From the NCBI GenBank assembly GCA_028687435.1, contig JAQUAF010000041.1, forward strand, positions 1-52,852: a stretch of DNA of 52,852 nucleotides. Reading direction: 5' to 3'. The position numbers and the translations under genes are program-made. The notes below the pieces were generated by a model. That model ran no database searches. It had not been told where the DNA came from and worked only from the letters and a program-made list of their open reading frames with translations. Within the stretch, counting starts at the first letter, position 1, and each line of letters opens with the position of its first letter. Source of the stretch: Verrucomicrobiia bacterium (lineage in GTDB: Bacteria > Verrucomicrobiota > Verrucomicrobiia > JABWAM01). Shown here piece after piece: positions 45,947-52,852 of the stretch.

Positions 45947-46951
45947 TCACCGCAACACGACAAAAAAGGATGGATCGGAGAGAGCGCCATAGCGCAGCCC
46001 GCGCAAACTGACCGTCAACTCCCCCATCTTGAATGTCTCCATGGCCGCCGCAAAAAGGGACAATCCGGCCACGATGATATCCGCGCGCTTGGGAGAGAGG
46101 TTTTCAATGAGAATCCGCTGGGCCTGGGTCATCCGCCGCAGGGTATCCAAAAGGGAATGCAACTCCGAAAGGGTGAATTTCGCGCCATGAACAGCAGGAT
46201 TCCGCGTCGAGAAAAAATGGAGATGAACCGCCATGGAGACGGAAATACTGCCGCCCGTGCCGATCAAACGGCCGTTGCGAAGAGCAAAATCCCGCCGCAA
46301 CGGTTCCAATTCCTCCCGGTAATGCGCCATCAGGGATTGCCATGATTCTTCCGTAAAGGGATCGCCCCGAAGGAAACGTTCCGTCATGCGAACGCATCCC
46401 AGATTCAATGACACGCATCTGGACGGCTGGCCGTTTTTCCCTTTGATCCACTCGGCGCTCCCGCCCCCCACATCCATCACCAGGACATTCCGCCCCCGTC
46501 CAGCCAGCCGCGGATCGCTGACCGCTCCTCGAAAAATCAGTTCCGCCTCTTGGTTGCCATGCAAAATGCGAAAAGGAAACCCCATGGCCTTTTGAAAAAG
46601 GGCGTCAAACTGCCCGCTGTTGGCGGCATCCCTCAAGGCGCTGGTGGCAAACGCGCAACATTGCTCCACGCCAAGAGCCCGGCATTTTTGTTTGAAATGC
46701 AGCAAGACCTCGATCGTGCGCCGCATCGCGGCGGGTTTTAACTCGAAATCGCGGCGAATGCCCTCCCCCAGACGGGTGGTCTCGGCCAGTTCCAACAACA
46801 CCGGATAATCTTCCTTTGGAGAGGAAGGCGCCTCAACCGCCAAAACCTTCACGGTATTGGATCCAATGTCGAAAACCGCCATCCGATGGACGGGTTCCCC
46901 GACCGCCTTGTTCATTGGCTTGAAAATGCGCATTCCATCCTGTTTATCCAT
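45947..46951 (-). CDS. ppx: Ppx/GppA-family exopolyphosphatase
   Basis: A 334-residue phosphatase of the actin/hexokinase fold that removes phosphate from polyphosphate or pppGpp. Motifs are FDIGSNTVKVLAVE near 28, the catalytic region RDAANSGQF near 105, GNQEAELIFRGAV near 130, LVMDVGGGSAEW near 155 and LIGTGGSISVSMAV near 225. It is the short form (no C-terminal HD extension). The start is ATG 46951 or ATG 46933; the latter has an AGGATGGA site just before it. It follows the pseudouridine synthase by 13 bases. Confidence 0.88.
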   Translation of the reverse strand: MDKQDGMRIFKPMNKAVGEPVHRMAVFDIGSNTVKVLAVEAPSSPKEDYPVLLELAETTRLGEGIRRDFELKPAAMRRTIEVLLHFKQKCRALGVEQCCAFATSALRDAANSGQFDALFQKAMGFPFRILHGNQEAELIFRGAVSDPRLAGRGRNVLVMDVGGGSAEWIKGKNGQPSRCVSLNLGCVRMTERFLRGDPFTEESWQSLMAHYREELEPLRRDFALRNGRLIGTGGSISVSMAVHLHFFSTRNPAVHGAKFTLSELHSLLDTLRRMTQAQRILIENLSPKRADIIVAGLSLFAAAMETFKMGELTVSLRGLRYGALSDPSFFVVLR

Positions 46952-46964
46952 TTTCAAAAACTGT

Positions 46965-47702
46965 TCAGGGCTTGGCCGCTTCCTCCAGACACTTTTGAAG
47001 ATCGTCCGCCAAAGACGCCTCCACGGAAAGTTTTTTCCCGGTTCCGGGATGGTTCAACCCCAGGGTTGCGGCATGCAGGAAAAGCCTCTTCAGTCCAAAA
47101 GCCCGTTTCATCTCGCGATTGCGCTGGAAATCCCCGTAAACCCCATCGCCCGCCACGGGACACCGGTGCGCCGCCGCCTGAACGCGGATCTGATGCGTCC
47201 GTCCGGTCAAAAGCCTGACCCTCAACAAGGAAAGCTGCCATCGGGGAATCGATTTCTCCACCTCGTAGCAAAGTTCGGCGTTGGGCGGACGATGACGGCA
47301 CACCCGCGACCGAACCTTTCCTCCTTCCTGTCGTTTCTCAAGACAATCGCGCCAGCATCCCTTGGGAGGAACGGGACGGCCAAAAACCAAGGTCAAATAA
47401 TCCTTTTGCACCTGTTTTTTTTCAAACAGAAGCCGGCATGCCTGCGCTGTTTCCTGATCCTTGGCCGCCAACAATACGCCGGAAGTGTCTTGGTCAAGAC
47501 GATGCAAAAGCCACAAATGCCCGGTCTGGCTGGAAAAACAACGTTTGGCCGCATCGTAGCCTCCCTCAAAAGCAACAGGGGCATCCTTCCGTCCCGCACA
47601 CCCCTCGTTCGGGTGGGACAAAACGCCCGCCGGTTTGTTGATGATCAACAACCATTGATCCTCATATAAAATCGGCCATTGAGTCCAAAAACCTGAAGCC
47701 AT
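46965..47702 (-). CDS. RluA/RluD-family pseudouridine synthase
   Basis: A 245-residue enzyme converting uridine to pseudouridine in rRNA or tRNA. The catalytic Asp lies in HRLDQDTSGVLL near 68, preceded by LYEDQWLLIINKPAGVLSHP near 12. The later motifs RVRLLTGRTHQIRVQAAAHRCPVAGDGVYG near 180 and LFLHAATLGLNHP near 220 are complete. There is no S4 RNA-binding domain in front. ATG 47702 was preferred; ATG 47810 would add 36 residues that do not resemble the family. It is co-directional with ppx. Confidence 0.88.
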   Translation of the reverse strand: MASGFWTQWPILYEDQWLLIINKPAGVLSHPNEGCAGRKDAPVAFEGGYDAAKRCFSSQTGHLWLLHRLDQDTSGVLLAAKDQETAQACRLLFEKKQVQKDYLTLVFGRPVPPKGCWRDCLEKRQEGGKVRSRVCRHRPPNAELCYEVEKSIPRWQLSLLRVRLLTGRTHQIRVQAAAHRCPVAGDGVYGDFQRNREMKRAFGLKRLFLHAATLGLNHPGTGKKLSVEASLADDLQKCLEEAAKP

Positions 47703-47770
47703 TCGCCCATTTTGCCCGCTTCCAGCCGCTTCAATCAATGCACAAAGCCAGCACAAAAACATTTCCATTG

Positions 47771-47799
47771 TTGACATATTCAAATCAAATCCGTATTGC
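47771..47799 (+). promoter_or_regulatory. weak candidate promoter upstream of rpmH
   Basis: TTGACA (47771-47776), 17 bases, then TATTGC (47794-47799). The -35 is perfect and the -10 poor. It would start a leader of about 200 bases in front of rpmH that holds no gene. Confidence 0.35.
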
Positions 47800-48000
47800 C
47801 TAGTTTGCATGTTTTATGACTTCGTATGAAACATGAAATCTGACCGGGCCGCTTGGCTTTCGGTTTGGGTTGGGCAATCTTGAAGCCAAAAGGAAAGAGA
47901 TTCCCCGGCATCTCGGTGTCTTCGCCAAGGCCACAGGGATAAGGGCGGCAAGGATGCTTTTTTTGAATACCATAACCAGGATATCAGCTCTCAGGGTAAA

Positions 48001-48138
48001 ATGAAACGCACATATCAACCTTCGAAACGGGTGCGCAAGCGCCGGAATGGCTTTCTGAACCGCACCCGCACAAAAACCGGACGGGCCACTCTCAACCGTC
48101 GCCGCCAAAAAGGACGCAAGCGGTTAACCCAGGTCTAG
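48001..48138 (+). CDS. rpmH: 50S ribosomal protein L34
   Basis: A 45-residue, very basic protein with the L34 pattern: [20 protein letters not shown] at the start, then [19 protein letters not shown]. It has the usual length and lies directly before rnpA. AGGG lies just before the ATG as a ribosome-binding site. It is the first gene of the conserved rpmH-rnpA-yidD-yidC-jag block. Confidence 0.96.
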   Translation: MKRTYQPSKRVRKRRNGFLNRTRTKTGRATLNRRRQKGRKRLTQV

Positions 48139-48143
48139 CCTCC

Positions 48144-48548
48144 ATGGCTGCGGCCTCCGGTGGCATCACGCGGGTTGTTCAAGGCGAACGTCTTCCCGGT
48201 TTTCTCCGCATAGGACGTTCCTCGACCATCCGCGAAATCATCACCAAGGGACGCAAACATGTGGGCCGGCATCTCATCCTCTATTGCCTCCCCCCCCTGC
48301 CACAGGATTCCGAATCGCGGGCAGCATTCCTGAGTCCGCGCAGAATAGGGCCTGCCACACGGCGCAACCGGGTGAGGAGATGGTTGAGGGAGATTTACCG
48401 CAGGCACCGGGCAGAGTTGGATTCTTCCATACAAATTGTACTCATGGGACGGGCTTCCAGCGCCAGCAACACTTCTTATCAGGATCTGCAGGAGGATTTT
48501 CTGCGGCTCTGCGGGAAGGCGCGTCTCATCTCCCCACGTGATCCGTAA
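48144..48548 (+). CDS. rnpA: ribonuclease P protein component
   Basis: A 134-residue basic subunit that helps the RNase P RNA cut tRNA precursors. The family helix ATRRNRVRRWLREIYRRHR (RNR motif) is near residue 70. The N-terminal part (LPGFLRIGRSSTIREIITKGRKHVGRHLILYCLPP) matches the family loosely. It starts 5 bases after rpmH and its end overlaps the yidD start by 11 bases. Confidence 0.93.
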   Translation: MAAASGGITRVVQGERLPGFLRIGRSSTIREIITKGRKHVGRHLILYCLPPLPQDSESRAAFLSPRRIGPATRRNRVRRWLREIYRRHRAELDSSIQIVLMGRASSASNTSYQDLQEDFLRLCGKARLISPRDP

Positions 48549-48867
48549 GTTTTTTCTATTTTTGATCGTCTGCTATCAAAGGGCCATTTCCCCGCATCTG
48601 GGGCGTTGGTGCCGTTTTGAGCCATCCTGCAGCGAATATGCCCGGCAGTCCATTGCGGAACATGGTTGCGCCAGGGGGATCTGGCTGGGATTGCGCCGTC
48701 TGGCGCGTTGTCATCCTTTCTGCCAGGGCGGATACGATCCGGTCCCGCCGCCAGACACGGCATCCAATGAACCAAATGGAGGGCGGGTCTCCCGCGCCGC
48801 CGCATTCAAAGAGGAAATCATCGCAACCGATTGCGAGAAAACCGCCAGCCCTGTCACAGGCTCCTAA
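48538..48867 (+). CDS. yidD: membrane protein insertion efficiency factor YidD
   Basis: A 109-residue small membrane-associated protein that aids YidC. The family core is complete: CYQRAISPHLGRWCRFEPSCSEYARQSIAEHG, then GIWLGLRRLARCHPFCQGGYDPVP. GTG 48538 is the start because the core follows at the normal distance; the frame is open further upstream inside rnpA. The last about 30 residues after DPVPP are atypical. Their DNA contains a half copy of the GC-rich palindromic element, so a repeat seems to have extended the C-terminus (PNGGRVSRAAA). Confidence 0.9.
   Translation: MIRKFFLFLIVCYQRAISPHLGRWCRFEPSCSEYARQSIAEHGCARGIWLGLRRLARCHPFCQGGYDPVPPPDTASNEPNGGRVSRAAAFKEEIIATDCEKTASPVTGS
48775..48801. 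repeat. half copy of the GC-rich palindromic element inside yidD
   Basis: AATGGAGGGCGGG, then TCTCCCGCGCCGCC, matches one arm of the family (AATGGAGGGCGGGGCTCCCG). It lies in frame within the 3' end of yidD and is translated. Confidence 0.7.
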
Positions 48868-48879
48868 CCGGAAAATTTC

Positions 48880-50616
48880 ATGGATAAAAAAACGCTTCCT
48901 ATTATTGTCGTGTTGGGCGCGCTGTTCATCTTCTGGCCGTCCGTATTGGACTTTTTCTGGCCCCCCGCCCCTCCCCGTCCGAATGCAAACGGCTCCACCA
49001 ATCATGTCGCCTCCGCGACCCGGCCTTTCTCGCAACAACCCGCCGCACAGCCGTCCGCTCCCGCCTCCACGCCGGCCACACCTTCAACCGCCGGCACAAA
49101 CAGCATTCTGGCCCTGGCCGGGCCCGAAACAAGCGTTCAGGCAAGCGTCGCAACGCTCGAAAACGATGTGGTCCAGGTCCACTTCACCAGTTTGGGAGGC
49201 GGAATCGAGAAAGTGGTCCTTAAAAAATACCCGCCAACCAAGGAAAACACCTCTCTCAACCACGGAAGTCCGCTGCCGGTCCTGGCCGCCAGCATTCACG
49301 ACAGCCTGTACCGGTCGCCCTGCCAGATGAAAAGCGACGGGAAAAAAATCATCACCGAACAGAAAACTCCCGCTGGAATCTGGATCGGCAAGGAATACAC
49401 CCTGAAACAGGGGTATGAAATCGAGGCGGTCATCACGATCAAAAACACCTCCCCCAATCCCATGGCGGTGGGAATGCGAACCATCGTGGGAATGGCCTCG
49501 CCACTGGGAGCCAAGGACACCCCCGACACAATCTCCGCAGCCCTCTGCGAAGGGGAAAAATACCAGCGGGAAACCTCCGCGGCACTGCAGAAAAAAGCAT
49601 GGTTGTCCGCAAAACCCGCCCATTGGGCGGCGGTGCAAAACCGTTACTTTGCGCTGATTTGCGCCCCCGCCACAGCCTTCGCCTCGGTTTCAGCCGAAAA
49701 TGTCCCCCTGCCCGCGCCGGATAAAAACGCGGCGCCTGCTGCGGCTCAACACGGCGTCATCGCTGAGGGAACCCTTCCGTCCGTCACCCTCAATCCCGGC
49801 GGCGAAAGCCGTTTCGTCTTTTCCATTTATGCGGGCCCCAAGGAATACCACCAACTGTCCCAACTGCCCGCCAGACAGGATTTGATCCTGGATTTCGGCT
49901 GGTGGGCCATTTTTTGCAAAGCCCTGTTGTGGCTGCTAGCCATTCTTCACGGCGTCTGCGGCAACTGGGGGCTGGCCATCGTGGGGGTGACGGTTCTCAT
50001 CAAAATCGTTTTCTGGCCTCTGACCGCCATGAGCACCAAGAGCATGAAGCAAATGCAGGCCCTGGCGCCCAAGATGGAGGAAATCAAGAAAAAGTATTCG
50101 AACGACGCCAAGCGAATGAACGAGGAGACGATGAAGCTCTACCGGGAATACCGCATCAATCCCATGGCAGGATGCATCCCGATGCTGGTGCAAATCCCGG
50201 TTTTCTTCGCCTTCTATCAAATCCTGCAGGTGGCCATCGAATTGAGAGGACAACCCTTCTTCTGGTGGATCACCGACCTTTCCCAGCCGGACCGGGTCGC
50301 AAGCCTTCTGGGATACGATGTGAACATCCTGCCCCTGCTGATGGCCGTCACCATGATCTGGAACACCCTCATCACCCCGCAGACGCCCAACACGGACCCT
50401 GCCATGAAAATGATGATGTGGTTCTTGCCGGCCATGCTGCTTTTCTTCTGTTACAACCTGTCCTCCGGCCTTTCCCTTTATTGGACGGTTCAAAATCTGC
50501 TGACCATTCTTCAGACGTACCTCACACGAAACCAACCGGCCCAGCCGCCGGTTAAAGTCAAATCGGCAAGCCGGGGCTTCTCCTTTGCCCGGCCGCCTGA
50601 TTCACGAAAGAAATAG
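48880..50616 (+). CDS. yidC: membrane protein insertase YidC
   Basis: A 578-residue inner-membrane insertase (Oxa1 family, Gram-negative form). It has an N-terminal helix (about 7-27), a Pro/Ala-rich linker, a large periplasmic beta domain (about 80-335), and five C-terminal membrane helices. The motifs include WGLAIVGVTVLIKIVFWPLTAMSTKSMKQMQALAPKM, NPMAGCIPMLVQIPVFFAFY and LSSGLSLYWTVQN. It starts 12 bases after yidD. Its possession of the periplasmic domain implies a cell with an outer membrane. Confidence 0.96.
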   Translation: MDKKTLPIIVVLGALFIFWPSVLDFFWPPAPPRPNANGSTNHVASATRPFSQQPAAQPSAPASTPATPSTAGTNSILALAGPETSVQASVATLENDVVQVHFTSLGGGIEKVVLKKYPPTKENTSLNHGSPLPVLAASIHDSLYRSPCQMKSDGKKIITEQKTPAGIWIGKEYTLKQGYEIEAVITIKNTSPNPMAVGMRTIVGMASPLGAKDTPDTISAALCEGEKYQRETSAALQKKAWLSAKPAHWAAVQNRYFALICAPATAFASVSAENVPLPAPDKNAAPAAAQHGVIAEGTLPSVTLNPGGESRFVFSIYAGPKEYHQLSQLPARQDLILDFGWWAIFCKALLWLLAILHGVCGNWGLAIVGVTVLIKIVFWPLTAMSTKSMKQMQALAPKMEEIKKKYSNDAKRMNEETMKLYREYRINPMAGCIPMLVQIPVFFAFYQILQVAIELRGQPFFWWITDLSQPDRVASLLGYDVNILPLLMAVTMIWNTLITPQTPNTDPAMKMMMWFLPAMLLFFCYNLSSGLSLYWTVQNLLTILQTYLTRNQPAQPPVKVKSASRGFSFARPPDSRKK

Positions 50617-50640
50617 GAGACCACGCAGAAAGGAATACCC

Positions 50641-51267
50641 ATGGAAACACCTCCCGAAACTTCCTCACCCCCCGCACCCGCAGATGAGACACCCCCTCCT
50701 CCCCCCATCGATCTGCCTTCCTTCGCCAGGGAATCCCAAACCGTGCTCGGCGACATGCTTCGACTGCTCGAATTCCAGACCAAAATCGACACCATCATTG
50801 AGCAGGACAATATCCGGATCCATCTCGAATGCGACGATCCCGGGCGCCTCATCGGACGGCGCGGAATCACCGTCAACCAGCTCCAGTACATCCTGAACCG
50901 CATCCTGCAACGGAAACATCCCGCTTTGCCGCGCATTTTTCTGGACGTGGCCGGGCGCGAGGAAAAAGAAAAGGAAAAGGCCCAAACGCCCGCAAAGCCA
51001 CAAGCCCAAACCCCGCCCCGGGAAAAGGAAAAAGCGCCTCCGAAAATTGAAAAATCCAACAATCAACTCATCACCCGCATCAAAGGACTGATCGCGGAAG
51101 TGCACAGGTGGGGCCAGCCCATTGACGCCGGAATGCTCAATCCCGACGATCAAAAAGCCGTTGCGGAAATTCTCACCAAGGAACCGGAAGTGGAAGCCGT
51201 CAGCATGGTTTCCAACGCTCCAGCCGGCAAACCGCAGCGATTCCAATTCCGGCTCAAGCACGGCTGA
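50641..51267 (+). CDS. jag: Jag/KhpB-like RNA-binding protein with KH domain and degenerate R3H
   Basis: A 208-residue protein. After a Pro-rich start, a KH domain carries the loop LIGRRGITVNQLQYILN near 78-95. A Lys/Glu/Pro linker follows (115-140), then an R3H-like domain (LNPDDQKAVAEILTKEPEVEAVS near 165-187). The Arg and His that name R3H are replaced by Asp/Gln and Ala, so single-strand binding by this part is doubtful. The gene follows yidC as in many phyla. The remnant of an IS66 transposase starts 4 bases after its stop. Confidence 0.85.
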   Translation: METPPETSSPPAPADETPPPPPIDLPSFARESQTVLGDMLRLLEFQTKIDTIIEQDNIRIHLECDDPGRLIGRRGITVNQLQYILNRILQRKHPALPRIFLDVAGREEKEKEKAQTPAKPQAQTPPREKEKAPPKIEKSNNQLITRIKGLIAEVHRWGQPIDAGMLNPDDQKAVAEILTKEPEVEAVSMVSNAPAGKPQRFQFRLKHG

Positions 51268-51271
51268 GAAA

Positions 51272-51394
51272 AAGGCGGCGGCATTCGGCAAGGATCGTGT
51301 AGAGGATCGCGCTGTTTTGTCCGGCTCCCTGCGCACCGATAAACAGCCAGTTCTTTTTTCCAACTGCTGTCGGGCGGATTGCGTTCTCAACCAG
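51272..51394 (-). pseudogene. IS66-family transposase C-terminal remnant
   Basis: On the minus strand 41 codons read as the IS66 transposase end: LVENAIRPTAVGKKNWLFIG, then AQGAGQNSAILYTILAECRR. This block normally follows the last catalytic acidic residue. The frame breaks before it, and the expected terminal part after ECRR is missing at the jag end. It is a clear sign of an old insertion next to the conserved yidC-jag block. Confidence 0.85.
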
Positions 51395-51768
51395 GTTATG
51401 CCGCCTCCAGTATTATGCCGCGTGGACATCTGCGGGCAGGGCACATCACGGTGGCTTCCGACTTTGTTGGGCATGAACAATCGGCATAATCACAGGTTTT
51501 CCAAGAAGGCGAGCAGTCGGTCTGCTATTCTAACTGCCAGCGGCAATGCCGAACAGGTTGATGATCGAACTGGCAGAGAAGGCGGTGAAGTGAGAGGTCG
51601 TTCTGCCACATCGTAGATCTCGTATCTCTGTCATCTCCGAGACCTACGACATGTCAAGGGATGCGTCGCCTGAGGCTTACTGAGCGAAAGATTTGCGGGT
51701 AATTGAAAGGCTTCTCCAGACGCTTACATGCGACTAACTCCTTCTGAAATCAAGCAGAGCCGGAGCAA
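51395..51768. other. gene-free decayed mobile-element DNA
   Basis: No intact gene. TTATGCCG occurs at 51396-51403 and 51413-51420 and inverted (CGGCATAA) at 51482-51489, which looks like recombination or element-end motifs. The rest (51500-51760) has no frame I can assign. The base composition falls from GC-rich to about half AT along it. Confidence 0.5.
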
Positions 51769-52569
51769 TCATTGCTCCTGATATTTTTTGATATCTATTG
51801 CGGCTTTCCGACGCACAGATTCTTTATCGCTTTGCTCCGCCTTTTGCAACAATGGCATTACTTGTTTCTTGGGTGCCATCATCGCAGAAAGAACTCTCAG
51901 TGCAGCAAGTTGGACGCGCTCACTGTTGTTGGATATTGCTTTCGCTAAGAACTCAACTACTGCAGATGAGGGGAAGGATCCACTGCTCTTAACCACTCGA
52001 ACACGAGCACTCTCGTCACCGGAGTCGAATTGCCGTTGCAACTGATCAACAAGTCTGCTGATCTCTTGCGCGTCAAGACCTCGGGTGAACTGTAAAAAAA
52101 CGACTGTTTTGATGACGAAAGATTTCCCCTTCTCGTTTTTTAAACTCATCTCACAATCGAGGGAGAATGAACATTTATCTTGAACCTGCAAAAAGTCGCT
52201 CAACGGCGCATCAACTGCGATTCTCTCACCTGAGGAGATAATCATTTCACGGAAGTTCCGCTCCAAATGGACGTCGTTTAAAACGACTCTAGCCTTTGCC
52301 TCGCAAGCATGAGTTGGCTGGCAAGTTATTCCTCGGTATTCATCGCCATCAATCCAGACGGAGATGGGAGCAGCGTTTTTGTTTATCAGTTCAATAAAAA
52401 GCCATACCGGTTCGTTTACCGCAAACTCATCTGTTATCTTCCCTTGAAGGTTTTTGCATTGGACTTTGAGCTCCAATCCATTTTGAAAAGATGATTCGGC
52501 ATTCACTTTATAAACTATCGTTATGGCTAACATGATTATCGTGACAATGCGAAAAATTATCTTGGACAT
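51769..52569 (-). CDS. exported protein with C-terminal HEAT-like helices
   Basis: A 266-residue protein with a signal peptide (IIFRIVTIIMLAITIVYKVNA, residues about 4-25), a beta-rich middle (LELKVQCKNLQGKITDEFAVNEPVWLFIELIN) and a helical end from about 175. The helical end resembles HEAT/armadillo repeats (VVEFLAKAISNNSERVQLAALRVLSAM). The function is unknown. ATG 52569 was chosen for its strong AAAGGAAAGG site a few bases before; ATG 52587 lies six codons upstream. The gene is clearly more AT-rich than the rest of the window and sits in a mobile-DNA zone, so it was probably acquired by transfer. Confidence 0.65.
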   Translation of the reverse strand: MSKIIFRIVTIIMLAITIVYKVNAESSFQNGLELKVQCKNLQGKITDEFAVNEPVWLFIELINKNAAPISVWIDGDEYRGITCQPTHACEAKARVVLNDVHLERNFREMIISSGERIAVDAPLSDFLQVQDKCSFSLDCEMSLKNEKGKSFVIKTVVFLQFTRGLDAQEISRLVDQLQRQFDSGDESARVRVVKSSGSFPSSAVVEFLAKAISNNSERVQLAALRVLSAMMAPKKQVMPLLQKAEQSDKESVRRKAAIDIKKYQEQ

Positions 52570-52587
52570 AGTCCTTTCCTTTCTCAT

Positions 52588-52851
52588 TTATGGGGTTTCA
52601 GTGCAAGACTCGGAAAAACCACCGGTTCCGGTCTTTGAAGTTTTAAATTTATATGTTCCATTGGTATCCTTGATTACTTCCCTTGTAATGGTAAATGAAG
52701 CCGCCCTGCCATCGCTCCAATTTGTTGTGCCGATTTTTAATTATGAGCACTTTTGAGGGTCAAAATGGGTTGACACTTCCTTGTTGTTGTTGAGGGTCAC
52801 GCGGATCATGTCGTGGCATCCCCCTTCGCCAAAGGCTGCGGGGGACATGTC
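52588..52851 (-). pseudogene. C-terminal end of an exported-type protein, interrupted by an in-frame stop (partial)
   Basis: A minus-strand frame enters from the right edge and reads 36 codons (FGEGGCHDMIRVTLNNNKEV), then TAA at 52741-52743. It continues in the same frame for 50 codons (GRAASFTITREVIKDTNGTY) to TAA at 52588-52590. Both parts look like one beta-rich protein, so the middle stop is probably a nonsense mutation. It ends 18 bases before the start of the next gene. The family is not recognised. Confidence 0.45.
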
Positions 52852-52852
52852 T

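Noticed and set aside
48001..51267. Possible replication origin beside rpmH-rnpA
   Set aside because: The block is often near dnaA, but no dnaA gene or cluster of TTATCCACA-like boxes is visible.

Overview
The window looks like a chromosomal segment from a free-living bacterium of the PVC group (Verrucomicrobiota, Lentisphaerota or Kiritimatiellota). This is an inference from gene content. The window holds H-X9-DG type prepilin-like proteins beside polysaccharide genes, sialate O-acetylesterase and GH89-like genes, a complete moxR-bat operon, a squalene-hopene cyclase, and GC-rich coding DNA with many short palindromic repeats between genes. I saw no tRNA, rRNA, CRISPR array or intact insertion sequence.

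Layout. 1-4.8 kb: a gene tail, a small secreted-type esterase, an unassigned TIM-barrel glycosidase, a GH130 enzyme behind a promoter with a LacI-type operator, and a prepilin-like protein. 4.9-8.9 kb (minus): an unusual protein built almost wholly of helix-turn-helix-like units, and squalene-hopene cyclase. 9.2-17.9 kb (plus): moxR, a DUF58 gene, a DUF4381-like gene, batA, a batB-batC fusion, batD and batE, several of them overlapping by ATGA. 18-23 kb (minus): an AAA ATPase with a PD-(D/E)XK-like tail, a GH57 amylase with a small partner gene, and a small exported protein. 23.2-25.5 kb: two unknown exported proteins, a gene remnant and two palindromic repeats. 25.5-27.9 kb: a divergent AraC regulator and GH4 glycosidase.

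27.9-37.0 kb (minus) is one compact cluster read from a GntR-LacI-type regulator through a GH89-like enzyme, a sialate O-acetylesterase, a LamG plus PHP-like protein and two prepilin-like proteins. It looks like a host-glycan or mucin-type sugar utilisation unit with its own regulator. 37.2-43.5 kb: polyphosphate kinase, ribosomal protein S1 with a clear terminator, an EamA transporter and a LysR regulator. 43.7-47.7 kb (minus): two free-standing acyltransferases that look like the hydrolase and malonyl-loading pair of trans-AT polyketide systems, then Ppx/GppA and a pseudouridine synthase. 48.0-51.3 kb (plus): the conserved rpmH-rnpA-yidD-yidC-jag block. 51.3-52.9 kb: a decayed mobile region with an IS66 transposase remnant, an AT-richer HEAT-like exported protein and an interrupted gene at the edge.

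The most distinctive non-coding signal is a family of GC-rich palindromes (core GGAGGGCGGGGCTCC) in at least eight places. Two copies share an extra inner block, and one half copy forms the C-terminal tail of YidD. The two observations most likely to be new are the multi-HTH protein at about 5-6.7 kb and the orphan acyltransferase/acyl-hydrolase pair at about 44-45.7 kb.
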